Origin: Onthomonas sp964456525
Lineage (GTDB): Bacteria; Bacillota; Clostridia; Oscillospirales; Oscillospiraceae
NCBI GenBank assembly: GCA_964456525.1
Contig: CAYWAP010000031.1
Span: forward strand, 1 to 19,323
Direction of reading: 5' to 3'
DNA: 19,323 nt
The notes beneath the pieces are model-generated. The model was not told the origin of the DNA and searched no databases. It worked only from the letters and a program-made list of their open reading frames with translations. Below are positions 7,263 to 14,230 of this stretch, in pieces (position 1 is the first letter of the stretch; each line of letters begins with the position of its first letter). Made by a program: the position numbers and the translations under genes.

Positions 7263-8864
7263 TTATGAAATATGCAGCAGCTTGCCGATCTTATCCCCTT
7301 TTGGCATCAGGGACAGATCATCCTTGTTGATGACGCGCAGCAGCAGGATCAGGGCGGCGTAAATCAGGACGGCCACCAGGATGGCGGCGGCCACGCCGAT
7401 GGTGTTGCCCAGGGCGCTGTTGACCACCACATAGACGCCGCGGGCGGCGGCGCCCATGACGATGGAGGCTACCAGCACCTTGCCAAACACGCTGACAAAG
7501 CTGGGACAGTTGCGCACAACCCGCTTGACGATGAGCAGGTCTAACAGGCAGGTGATGCCGTAGCAGATGCAGGTGCCGATGGGGGAACCGTAAATGTTGA
7601 CCTCGGGGATGGCAACCACGAAGTAATCGAAGAGCACCATGACAACGCCGCCGATGATCATGGTGAAAATTGGCAGATTCAACACGCCGTGGGACTGGAG
7701 CACAGAGTTGGAAACCAGCATCATACACACAAAGATGTTGGCCAGGCCCAAAATGGACAGGATGTTACCGGCGACGGTGGCGTCCAAAGAGGGGAACAGC
7801 AGCTGCACAATGGGCTGCCCCAGGACAATCATGCCCACGCCGGAGGGAAAGGCGATCATGGATGCCGTTTTAAATGCGCTGCCCACAATTTTCGACGCCC
7901 CCTTGCGATCCCTCCGGGTGAAGCAGGTGGTGACGGCCGGAATGACGGAGGCCGTGATGGCGACCATCAGGGCGGCGGGGATTTGATAGACGGTCTGGAC
8001 GCCGGTGTAGTTCGACATCAGGGACCGGGCGCTGTCCAGATCCATGCTCAGGGCGCTTTGCAGGCGGCCCATGACAAGGGAGTTGTCAATGGCTGTGATG
8101 ATGGAGGTGGAGGAAGAGGTCAGCGTGATGGGAATGGCAAGGGCCAGACAGTTCCTCAGAATCCGCTTGGTGGACAGAGGTCTGTCATGGGCCGTTTGGG
8201 GCTCTTCCCGGCGGGTGATGAGGAAATCGGCCGCCATGTACACAACCGCGATCAGCTCGGAAATGGTGACGCCCACAATGGCCCCTGCGGCGCCGATGGA
8301 ATCGTCCTTCCCCAGCACGTTAATCAGATACCAGGCCAGGGACAGGCCGACGATCAGCTTAAAGAGGGCCTCCAGAATTTGGGAGACGGACGAGGGGGTC
8401 ATGTTGCGGTGGCCCTGGGCGTAACCCCGGAAGGCTGCCAGCATGGCGACCAGGGCAACGGAGGGCGCCAGCACCCGGACGCAGTGAACGGCTTTGGCGT
8501 CGTTCATAATGTTGGCGAAAACCTCCGCGCCAAAGAACATGATGGCGGAGCAGATAATGCCGAAAATGGTGAAGAACAGGAAGGCCACCCGGAAAATTTT
8601 ATGGACCTGGTTTTGCCGCCCGGTGGCCTGGGCCTCCGAGATCATCTTGGAAATGGCCACCGGAATGCCTGCGGTGGAGATCATCAGCAGGATGTTGAAG
8701 ATGTTGAAGGCGGCAGTAAAATCGGTGTAGCCGCTGCCGAGCATGTTGACCAGCGGCATTTTGTAGACAGCGCTGATCACCTTGACGATCAAAATGCCGG
8801 CGGCCAGAATGGCGGCGCCGCCAAAGAACGTACTGCCGCCCTTGGAATGGGTTCGTTCAGACAT
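7263..8864 (-). CDS. SpoVB/YabM-like polysaccharide or lipid-linked flippase (MOP superfamily)
   Basis: A 533-residue polytopic membrane protein with about 14 hydrophobic segments across its whole length, as expected for the MurJ/SpoVB/Wzx exporters. The SpoVB-type motif TAGIPVAISKMISEA is at residues 64-78, after an N-terminal GSTFFGGAAILAAGILIVKVISA stretch. Relatives move lipid-linked cell-wall or polysaccharide precursors across the membrane, and SpoVB itself is needed for spore cortex. In B. subtilis yabM, a SpoVB homologue, lies directly before mazG, the same order as here, so this may be the YabM orthologue rather than SpoVB proper. The ATG at 8864 is preceded by GGAGGT. It sits 73 bases after the deaminase with no terminator seen between them. 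Confidence 0.88.
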   Translation of the reverse strand: MSERTHSKGGSTFFGGAAILAAGILIVKVISAVYKMPLVNMLGSGYTDFTAAFNIFNILLMISTAGIPVAISKMISEAQATGRQNQVHKIFRVAFLFFTIFGIICSAIMFFGAEVFANIMNDAKAVHCVRVLAPSVALVAMLAAFRGYAQGHRNMTPSSVSQILEALFKLIVGLSLAWYLINVLGKDDSIGAAGAIVGVTISELIAVVYMAADFLITRREEPQTAHDRPLSTKRILRNCLALAIPITLTSSSTSIITAIDNSLVMGRLQSALSMDLDSARSLMSNYTGVQTVYQIPAALMVAITASVIPAVTTCFTRRDRKGASKIVGSAFKTASMIAFPSGVGMIVLGQPIVQLLFPSLDATVAGNILSILGLANIFVCMMLVSNSVLQSHGVLNLPIFTMIIGGVVMVLFDYFVVAIPEVNIYGSPIGTCICYGITCLLDLLIVKRVVRNCPSFVSVFGKVLVASIVMGAAARGVYVVVNSALGNTIGVAAAILVAVLIYAALILLLRVINKDDLSLMPKGDKIGKLLHIS

Positions 8865-8937
8865 AAAATGCTTACCTCCGGTTCAGGATGGGGGGCAGGC
8901 TTTCCCCTTTGCCGGGGCCGGCGCCCCCTCCAGGTGT

Positions 8938-10242
8938 TCAGGGGAACATATGGGGAAGGACATAGTGTTCCATCTCATATCGGATTTTATCCAAATCCAC
9001 GGTAAAAAAGACGCCGTTTTCATAGAGAATTTTACCCCGGGCCATGGTGAGGCACACATCGCTGCCCCGGGCGGCGTAGACAATGTTTTCCACCACGTCG
9101 TGGCAGGGGATCAAATGGGGCCGGGAGAAGTCCAGCAAAATGAGATCGGCGTCATACCCCGGGCGGATTGCGCCGGTTTTGCGGCCCAGCGCCTTGGCCC
9201 CGTTCACCGTTGCCATTTTCAGGGCGTCCCAGGCGGTGATGGCCATGGGGTCCAGGCGGACGCCGCAGTGCAGGATGGAGGTCAGCTTCAGCTCCTCGAA
9301 CAGGTCGTGGTTGTTGTTGCTGGAGGGGCCGTCCGTGGCGATGGCCACGTTGACGCCCTTTTCCAGCATCCTGGGAACGGGGGCGATGCCGCTGCCCAGC
9401 TTCAGGTTGGAAACCGGATTGTGGGCGCAGGTGATGTTCTTCCGGGCCATCAGGTCCATATCCTCGTCGCTGACCCAGACGCAGTGGGCGGCAATGCTCC
9501 TGCCGCAGTCCCACACGCCGTACTGGTCCAAAATCTGGAGGGGCGTCACGCCATGGCGCCGGAGGCAGTCCTGGTGCTCGGACTTCGTCTCTGAAATGTG
9601 GACATGCATCCCGAGCTTGTGGTCCACGGCATACTGGCCCAGATAGTCCCACAGGCTGTCGGCCTGGAAGGAGGTATACTCACCGTGGATGGAGACATCC
9701 ATCTGAATCAAGCCGTCCCCTGCGCCGTGATAGCGCTCCACCGCATCCCGCATTTCCCGGCAGGAGAGGAAGCCGGCCGGGTTGTCAATGGGCTGGAAGC
9801 AGGTGACGCTGCGGGTCAAGTTGGCGTTGACGCCGGCGGCCAACACCTCCTCGGCCATGTCGTTGCAAAAATAGTACATGTCCTCAAAGGCGGTGACGCC
9901 GTTTTGAATCAGTTCAGCCAGCCCCAGCGCCGTGGCGGCGTGGATGCAGCGGCTGTCCAGATGGTCCTCTGCCGGGAAGATGTACTCGTTGAGCCAGGTT
10001 TGCAGGTCGTGGCCCCCGCCGTAGCCCCGCAGGGGGGTCATGGGGATGTGGGTGTGGGCGTTAATCAGGCCGGGCATCAGCACTTTGTCCGCGCCGTCAA
10101 TCACCCTGTCAAAGGAACCCTCCGGCTTGACCGTGCCGACAGAGGCAATTTTCGCGCCGTCCACCGCCACATAGGCGTTTTTCAGGACGGGCTGGCCGTC
10201 ATTCATGGTGACTGTGGTGATGTTTTCAAATAATGTCTTCAT
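8938..10242 (-). CDS. mtaD: Amidohydrolase, S-adenosylhomocysteine/5'-methylthioadenosine deaminase type
   Basis: A 434-residue TIM-barrel amidohydrolase of the MtaD/TrzN group. Metal ligands are visible: HTH (63-65) in NAHTHIPM, HVH (213-215) with E218 in the ISETKSE run, H253 in AAHCV, and D304 in IATDGPSSNNN. Relatives deaminate MTA, SAH or adenosine to the inosyl derivative, releasing ammonia, and some act on guanine or other aminopurines. The exact substrate cannot be told from sequence, but AAHCVWVSDEDM and HNPVSNLKLGSG are typical of the MTA/SAH group. A GAGGAAGG ribosome-binding site immediately precedes the ATG. The upstream neighbour is a purine nucleoside phosphorylase, which would act on inosine-type products, so the pair fits a salvage route. 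Confidence 0.88.
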   Translation of the reverse strand: MKTLFENITTVTMNDGQPVLKNAYVAVDGAKIASVGTVKPEGSFDRVIDGADKVLMPGLINAHTHIPMTPLRGYGGGHDLQTWLNEYIFPAEDHLDSRCIHAATALGLAELIQNGVTAFEDMYYFCNDMAEEVLAAGVNANLTRSVTCFQPIDNPAGFLSCREMRDAVERYHGAGDGLIQMDVSIHGEYTSFQADSLWDYLGQYAVDHKLGMHVHISETKSEHQDCLRRHGVTPLQILDQYGVWDCGRSIAAHCVWVSDEDMDLMARKNITCAHNPVSNLKLGSGIAPVPRMLEKGVNVAIATDGPSSNNNHDLFEELKLTSILHCGVRLDPMAITAWDALKMATVNGAKALGRKTGAIRPGYDADLILLDFSRPHLIPCHDVVENIVYAARGSDVCLTMARGKILYENGVFFTVDLDKIRYEMEHYVLPHMFP

Positions 10243-10331
10243 AAACCTTCCTCAGATGGCGGGCGGGAACGCCCTCCCAATTGACAAATCGCATTTTTAT
10301 GGAATGCCGCGCCGTCAAACCGGCAGCAGGT

Positions 10332-11159
10332 TCACATCTGCCCCAGCACGCCGCGAATCAGGCCGGAGAACTTGGCTTTGCCGTTTTCTGCGGCGATGAG
10401 AACCTCATCCTCCGTCAGGGGCTGATCCAGAATTCCGGCGGCCATATTGGTCAGCAGGGTGATGCCCAGGACGTCCATGCCGCAGTGACGGGCCACGATG
10501 ACCTCGGGAACGGTGGACATGCCGATGGCATCGGCGCCCAGAACCCTGGCCGCCCGAATCTCGGCGGGGGTTTCATACTGCGGGCCGGGCATGTACATGT
10601 AAACGCCCTTGCGGATGGTGATCTCCTGCTGTTTGGCGACCTCCTCGGCCAGAGCCTGCAGGGCAGGGGTGTAATCATAGGTGCTGTCCGGGAAGCGGGG
10701 GCCGAACTCAGGGAGGTTCGGGCCGCACAGGGGGGACTTCAGGGCCAGCTTGATATGGTCCTGGATGATCATCAGATCTCCGGCGCTCCATGCCTCGTTG
10801 ACGCAGCCTGCGGCATTGGTGACGATCAGCGTCTCGGCGCCCAGCAGGCGGAGCACGCGGACCGGGAAGGTGACCTCATCAAAAGAGTAGCCCTCATAGT
10901 AATGAAAGCGGCCCTGCATCACGGCCACGTTCTGGCCGTCCAACCGGCCAAACACCAGCCGGCCTGCGTGGCCGGGGGCGGTGGAGCGGCGGAAGTAGGG
11001 GATGGCGTAAAATGGCACGGAGATGGGATTTTCCACCTGCTCGGCCAGATAGCCCAGGCCGCTGCCCAGAACCATCGCGACTTTGGGGACAAAGCTGCCC
11101 AGCTGGCTGCGCAGATAATCGGCGCTGGACTGGTACTCAGAAAAGGTAAAGTTGCTCAT
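10332..11159 (-). CDS. punA: Purine nucleoside phosphorylase (trimeric, PNP/MTAP superfamily)
   Basis: A 275-residue phosphorylase splitting inosine or guanosine (and deoxy forms) with phosphate to the base and (deoxy)ribose-1-phosphate. Family landmarks are LGSGLG (31-36, phosphate loop), GHAGRLVFG (63-71), QGRFHYYEGY (82-91), VTNAAG (113-118), GPQYETPAE (192-200), GMSTVPE (213-219) and TNMAAG (237-242). The glutamate and asparagine of the last three motifs are those of 6-oxopurine-specific low-molecular-mass PNPs, not adenosine-specific DeoD hexamers. TAGGAGAG precedes the ATG at 11159. It heads the leftward operon that continues 89 bases on with the deaminase. A possible -10 element lies about 180 bases upstream, giving a long leader. 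Confidence 0.94.
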   Translation of the reverse strand: MSNFTFSEYQSSADYLRSQLGSFVPKVAMVLGSGLGYLAEQVENPISVPFYAIPYFRRSTAPGHAGRLVFGRLDGQNVAVMQGRFHYYEGYSFDEVTFPVRVLRLLGAETLIVTNAAGCVNEAWSAGDLMIIQDHIKLALKSPLCGPNLPEFGPRFPDSTYDYTPALQALAEEVAKQQEITIRKGVYMYMPGPQYETPAEIRAARVLGADAIGMSTVPEVIVARHCGMDVLGITLLTNMAAGILDQPLTEDEVLIAAENGKAKFSGLIRGVLGQM

Positions 11160-11507
11160 AATGGATCTCTCCTAACGGTGGGGACGCTGGAATACAACAA
11201 CCCGGGGGGACACCTGTGGCGAATTTGGGCCGAAGGCCGGCTGCGCTGGATGGAAAACCGGTTTTTCCAAACGCGGGGCCGGATTTCCCATTCTAGGAAG
11301 ACGGCGCAGCTCGGGACAGGGAACCGCCAGGCTAATAATTATATCCATTCTATACCAATAGGGATGAAATTGCAATGAAAACCTGTTTTATGAAGGGGGG
11401 CCGGGTTCGCCCGGACGAAACGGCTGTTGTCTGCGGCGGGGAGGCAGGTTTGGGAGTGTTTCTCTCCGTCAACGGGTTGGCCTCGGCCCTGCCTGACGAA
11501 ATTTTTC
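11160..11507. other. Gene-free stretch: leader of the PNP operon and upstream DNA
   Basis: This is the left half of the 709-base gap between PNP and glyS. It holds the probable 5' leader of the PNP operon, including a near-palindrome at 11251-11269 (TGGAAAA-CCGG-TTTTTCCA) and a candidate -10 at 11338-11343. A compact CCGGG-TTCG-CCCGG hairpin lies at 11401-11414. I do not recognise a purine riboswitch or other named element. The longest frame (48 codons, 11375-11521) has no convincing ribosome-binding site. Confidence 0.5.
11338..11343 (-). promoter_or_regulatory. Candidate -10 element for the PNP operon
   Basis: A perfect TATAAT reads leftward at 11343-11338, about 180 bases before the PNP start. 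No good -35 hexamer lies at 16-18 bases. A second possibility is TATAGA slightly further upstream, with TTGCAA at a short 15-base spacing. The assignment is tentative. Confidence 0.35.
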
Positions 11508-11536
11508 TTGACGAACGGTAAGGGGCATGATAAAGT
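11508..11536 (+). promoter_or_regulatory. Sigma-A-type promoter of glyS
   Basis: TTGACG (11508-11513), a 17-base spacer ending in TGA, then TAAAGT (11531-11536). The TGN just before the -10 makes it an extended -10 promoter. Transcription should begin near 11543, immediately before the T-box leader. Confidence 0.75.
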
Positions 11537-11544
11537 AAGGACAA

Positions 11545-11805
11545 TATCAGCGTTGAGGAGAACAGTAGCGGTTTCCCGGACAGGCAGAGATGGGGCGGTT
11601 GGTGAAAGCCCCGCAAAAGGAACGCCGCGAAGGGCCTCTCTGAGCTGCGGCAGGAACGGTGCCGAGGCACCCAGTAAACGCCGCCGGGTCTTCCCGCCGT
11701 TATCCGGGGAACGAGTGCACAGCAGATCTGGCAGCGCTGTGAATTCAGGTGGTACCACGGACTTTGTTCGCCCTGAGCCTTTGGCTCGGAGCGAATTTTT
11801 CTTTT
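11545..11805 (+). promoter_or_regulatory. T-box riboswitch (glycine) controlling glyS
   Basis: A T-box leader that reads uncharged tRNA-Gly and allows transcription into glyS when glycine charging is low. The loop-E strand AGTA (11564-11567) faces GAAG and the GGC glycine specifier (11633-11635). The helix above it pairs GCGG (11568-11571) with CCGC (11625-11628). The distal hairpin pairs GGGGC (11592-11596) with GCCCC (11608-11612) and carries the conserved GGTGAAA loop. The T-box sequence AGGTGGTACCACGG is at 11747-11760. The antiterminator can form from TCAGG (11745-11749) with CCTGA (11772-11776) and CGGAC (11758-11762) with GTTCG (11766-11770). It is mutually exclusive with the terminator at 11767-11795. 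The tRNA-acceptor bulge reads TGGT. Identification is by motif and hand folding. Confidence 0.93.
11767..11805 (+). terminator. Regulated terminator of the glyS T-box
   Basis: TTCGCCCTGAGCC (11767-11779) pairs with GGCTCGGAGCGAA (11783-11795), with one mismatch and a TTT loop, followed by TTTTTCTTTT. Its 5' arm overlaps the 3' arms of the antiterminator, as required for T-box switching. Confidence 0.9.
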
Positions 11806-11868
11806 GCCGTCCATCAGGCTCTGCTTGTGATCTGCACGGTTTAACAGGAACTCTATGAGGGGGACATC

Positions 11869-13302
11869 ATGATGAAGAACAATCAGAAGACCATGGAAAA
11901 AATCATTGCCCTGTGTAAGAACCGGGGATTCATTTTCCCCGGCTCCGAAATTTACGGCGGCTTGGCAAACACCTGGGACTACGGCCCCCTGGGTGTGGAG
12001 CTGAAAAACAACGTGAAGGCGGCCTGGCGCAAGAAGTTTGTGCAGGAAAATCCCTACAACGTGGGGTTGGACTCTGCCATCCTGATGAACCCCCAGACCT
12101 GGGTGGCCTCCGGCCATTTGGGCGGCTTTTCTGACCCGCTGATGGACTGCAAGGAGTGCCACGAGCGCTTCCGGGCCGATCAGCTGATTGAGAACTGGTG
12201 CGAAGAGAACGGCTTTGCGCTGCCCCAGCCCATCGACTCCTTCTCCCAAGAGGAGATGGCGGCCTTCATTGAGGAGCACCATGTCTGCTGCCCCACCTGC
12301 GGCAAGCACAACTGGACGGATATTCGTCAGTTTAACCTGATGTTTAAGACCTTCCAGGGCGTCACGGAGGATGCCAAAAACACGGTCTATCTCCGCCCGG
12401 AGACGGCTCAGGGAATTTTTGTCAACTTCCCCGCCATCCAGCGCACCACTCGCAAAAAGCTGCCCTTCGGCGTGGCCCAGATTGGCAAGAGCTTCCGCAA
12501 CGAGATCACGCCGGGAAACTTTACCTTCCGCACCCGTGAGTTTGAACAGATGGAGCTGGAATTCTTCTGCAAGCCCGGCACAGATCTGGAGTGGTTTGAC
12601 TACTGGCGGGGCTTCTGCCGGGACTGGCTGTTGGGGCTGGACATGAAGGAGGAGAATCTGCGCCTGCGGGATCACAGCCCGGAGGAGCTGAGCTTCTACT
12701 CAAAGGCCACAACCGATTTCGAGTACCTCTTCCCCTTCGGCTGGGGCGAATTGTGGGGCATAGCCGACCGCACCGACTACGACCTGACCCAGCATCAGAA
12801 CACCTCCGGCAAGGATTTGACCTACTTCGACCCCACCGACAACGTGCGCTATATCCCCTACGTCATTGAGCCCTCTCTGGGCGCGGACCGTGTGGTTCTG
12901 GCCTTCCTCATTGAAGCCTATGACGAAGAGGTGGTGGGGCAGGATAAGAAGGGCAATGACGATACCCGTGTGGTGCTGCACTTCCATCCCGCGCTGGCGC
13001 CCTTCAAGTGCGCTGTGCTGCCGCTGTCCAAGAAGCTAGCTCCCAAGGCCCAGGAGCTGCAGGCGGAGCTGAGCAAGTTCTTCATGGTGGACTATGACGA
13101 CACCGGCTCCATTGGCAAGCGTTACCGCCGCCAGGATGAGATCGGCACCCCCTACTGCATCACGGTGGATTTCCAGACGGTAGGGGACGCCGCCTCCGAG
13201 GCGGACAACGCGGTCACCATTCGGGACCGCGACACCATGGAGCAGGTTCGGGTTCCCATTAGCGAGCTGAAAGGGTGGCTGAGCGAGAAGCTGGCCTATT
13301 GA
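11869..13302 (+). CDS. glyS: Glycyl-tRNA synthetase, alpha2 (eukaryote-like) type
   Basis: A 477-residue class II synthetase that charges tRNA-Gly with glycine using ATP. It is the single-chain homodimeric type, not the GlyQ/GlyS alpha-beta type. Class II motif 2 is seen in FRNEITPGNFTFRTREFEQ (209-227) and motif 3 in EPSLGADRVVLAFL (334-347). A zinc-knuckle-like pair, CxxC at 94-97 and 141-144, lies in the insertion typical of bacterial alpha2 GlyRS. The anticodon-binding domain is about 375-470. Two adjacent ATGs (11869 and 11872) follow AGGGGG at 11858-11863. Either is possible, and the second has the more usual 8-base spacing. The T-box upstream with a GGC specifier independently supports the function. 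Confidence 0.97.
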   Translation: MMKNNQKTMEKIIALCKNRGFIFPGSEIYGGLANTWDYGPLGVELKNNVKAAWRKKFVQENPYNVGLDSAILMNPQTWVASGHLGGFSDPLMDCKECHERFRADQLIENWCEENGFALPQPIDSFSQEEMAAFIEEHHVCCPTCGKHNWTDIRQFNLMFKTFQGVTEDAKNTVYLRPETAQGIFVNFPAIQRTTRKKLPFGVAQIGKSFRNEITPGNFTFRTREFEQMELEFFCKPGTDLEWFDYWRGFCRDWLLGLDMKEENLRLRDHSPEELSFYSKATTDFEYLFPFGWGELWGIADRTDYDLTQHQNTSGKDLTYFDPTDNVRYIPYVIEPSLGADRVVLAFLIEAYDEEVVGQDKKGNDDTRVVLHFHPALAPFKCAVLPLSKKLAPKAQELQAELSKFFMVDYDDTGSIGKRYRRQDEIGTPYCITVDFQTVGDAASEADNAVTIRDRDTMEQVRVPISELKGWLSEKLAY

Positions 13303-13358
13303 TCGGGCAGACCCGTTGCACCGGCAATCCCTCCCATTTGGGTGAAATGATTTTCTTT

Positions 13359-13399
13359 GGCGGCGCTCACTGCGGTGAGGGCCGCCTTTGCCGTGTTTT
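13359..13399 (+). terminator. Probable terminator of glyS
   Basis: GGCGGC-G-CTCAC (13359-13370) pairs with GTGAG-G-GCCGCC (13375-13386), with a single G/G mismatch and a TGCG loop. It is followed by TTTGCCGTGTTTT. The stem is strong but the T-run is interrupted. Confidence 0.65.
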
Positions 13400-13406
13400 G
13401 GGACAA

Positions 13407-13423
13407 TTTAAGCATTTCTTAAA
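13407..13423. promoter_or_regulatory. Candidate operator dyad upstream of the response-regulator promoter
   Basis: TTTAAG (13407-13412) and CTTAAA (13418-13423) are perfect reverse complements with 5 bases between, giving TTAA cores 11 bases apart. A further CTTAAA begins at 13441 inside the promoter spacer. OmpR-family regulators commonly bind TTAA-type repeats at one helical turn, so autoregulation is a reasonable inference. Confidence 0.45.
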
Positions 13424-13434
13424 ACAATTCCCAG

Positions 13435-13462
13435 TTGTGACTTAAATTCCCTGTGTTAAGAT
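13435..13462 (+). promoter_or_regulatory. Promoter of the two-component operon
   Basis: TTGTGA (13435-13440), a 16-base spacer, then TAAGAT (13457-13462). A start near 13469 gives a short leader of about 25 bases containing the GGAAAGGAG ribosome-binding site before the ATG at 13494. Confidence 0.6.
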
Positions 13463-13493
13463 AACCATGTAAACCGGAAAGGAGCTTCATTCC

Positions 13494-14192
13494 ATGTACA
13501 ACATTCTGATCTGCGACGACGATCCGGACATCGTCGCAGCGTTAAACATCTATCTCTCGGCAGAGGGATACCATATCATCCCGGCCTATACCGGTGAACA
13601 GGCGCTGGAGGTTGTCCGGCGGGAGAGGGTTCATCTGATCCTCATGGATATTATGATGCCCAAGATGAACGGTCTGGAGGCCACTGCGGCCATCCGCAAG
13701 GAGTCCAACGTCCCCATTCTCTTTCTGACGGCGAAGAGCGAGGACGCCGATCTGATTCTCGGACTGAACGTGGGCGCAGATGACTACATCACCAAGCCCT
13801 TTAAGGCGTTGGAAGTGGTGGCCCGGGTCAGGAGCCATCTCCGGCGCTATACCCAGCTGGGCGGGCAGAGCGGCGAGACCGGCAAGTCCGCCGGCTGCTA
13901 CACCGTGGGGCCTATCGTCCTGAACGACCGGGAAAAATCGGTGACGGTAGACGGCGAGCCGGTGAACCTGACCAAACTGGAGTACGGCACCCTCCGGCTG
14001 CTGATGCAGCATCCGGGGCAGGTGTTCTCCGTGGCGCAGATTTACGAACAGGTCTGGCAGGAGCCGAGCTTTGGCGGGGAGAGCACAGTGGCCGTCCATA
14101 TCCGGCACCTGCGGGAAAAAATTGAAATCGACCCGGCCCACCCCCGGTATTTGAAAGTGGTGTGGGGGCTGGGATACAAAATCAGCGGGTAA
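13494..14192 (+). CDS. OmpR-family response regulator
   Basis: A 232-residue two-domain regulator. The receiver domain (1-120) has the acidic pocket at residues 8-10, the phospho-acceptor D52 in LMDIMMPKMNG, T79 in FLTA and K101 in YITKPF, so it should be phosphorylatable. The C-terminal winged-helix DNA-binding domain (about 130-232) contains VNLTKLEYGTLRLLMQHPGQ and VAVHIRHLREKIE and ends VWGLGYKISG, as in the OmpR/PhoB group. AAAGGAG precedes the ATG. The kinase gene starts 38 bases downstream, so the pair forms one operon and they are almost certainly partners. The target genes are not known. The TTAA-type dyad upstream suggests it binds its own promoter. Confidence 0.94.
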   Translation: MYNILICDDDPDIVAALNIYLSAEGYHIIPAYTGEQALEVVRRERVHLILMDIMMPKMNGLEATAAIRKESNVPILFLTAKSEDADLILGLNVGADDYITKPFKALEVVARVRSHLRRYTQLGGQSGETGKSAGCYTVGPIVLNDREKSVTVDGEPVNLTKLEYGTLRLLMQHPGQVFSVAQIYEQVWQEPSFGGESTVAVHIRHLREKIEIDPAHPRYLKVVWGLGYKISG

Positions 14193-14230
14193 GCGCTGAA
14201 CCGCTTGCCCCGGAAAGAGGAGGACTTATC

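Noticed and set aside
8911..8930. GC-rich hairpin between the deaminase and the flippase as a terminator
   Set aside because: The GGGGC/GCCCC stem is not followed by a T-run on the minus strand, so it does not split the operon convincingly.
7689..9005. 438-codon plus-strand frame antisense to the flippase
   Set aside because: The translation is rich in His, Gly, Gln and Asp, as expected for the antisense of membrane-protein codons, and it has no family resemblance.
11375..11521. 48-codon plus-strand frame upstream of the glyS promoter
   Set aside because: No good ribosome-binding site, no recognisable family, length within chance for this composition, and its end overlaps the glyS -35 element.
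11350..12675. Long minus-strand frame across the T-box and glyS
   Set aside because: It is antisense to a well-supported synthetase and riboswitch. Its composition is that of a reverse-complement frame and no domain is recognisable.
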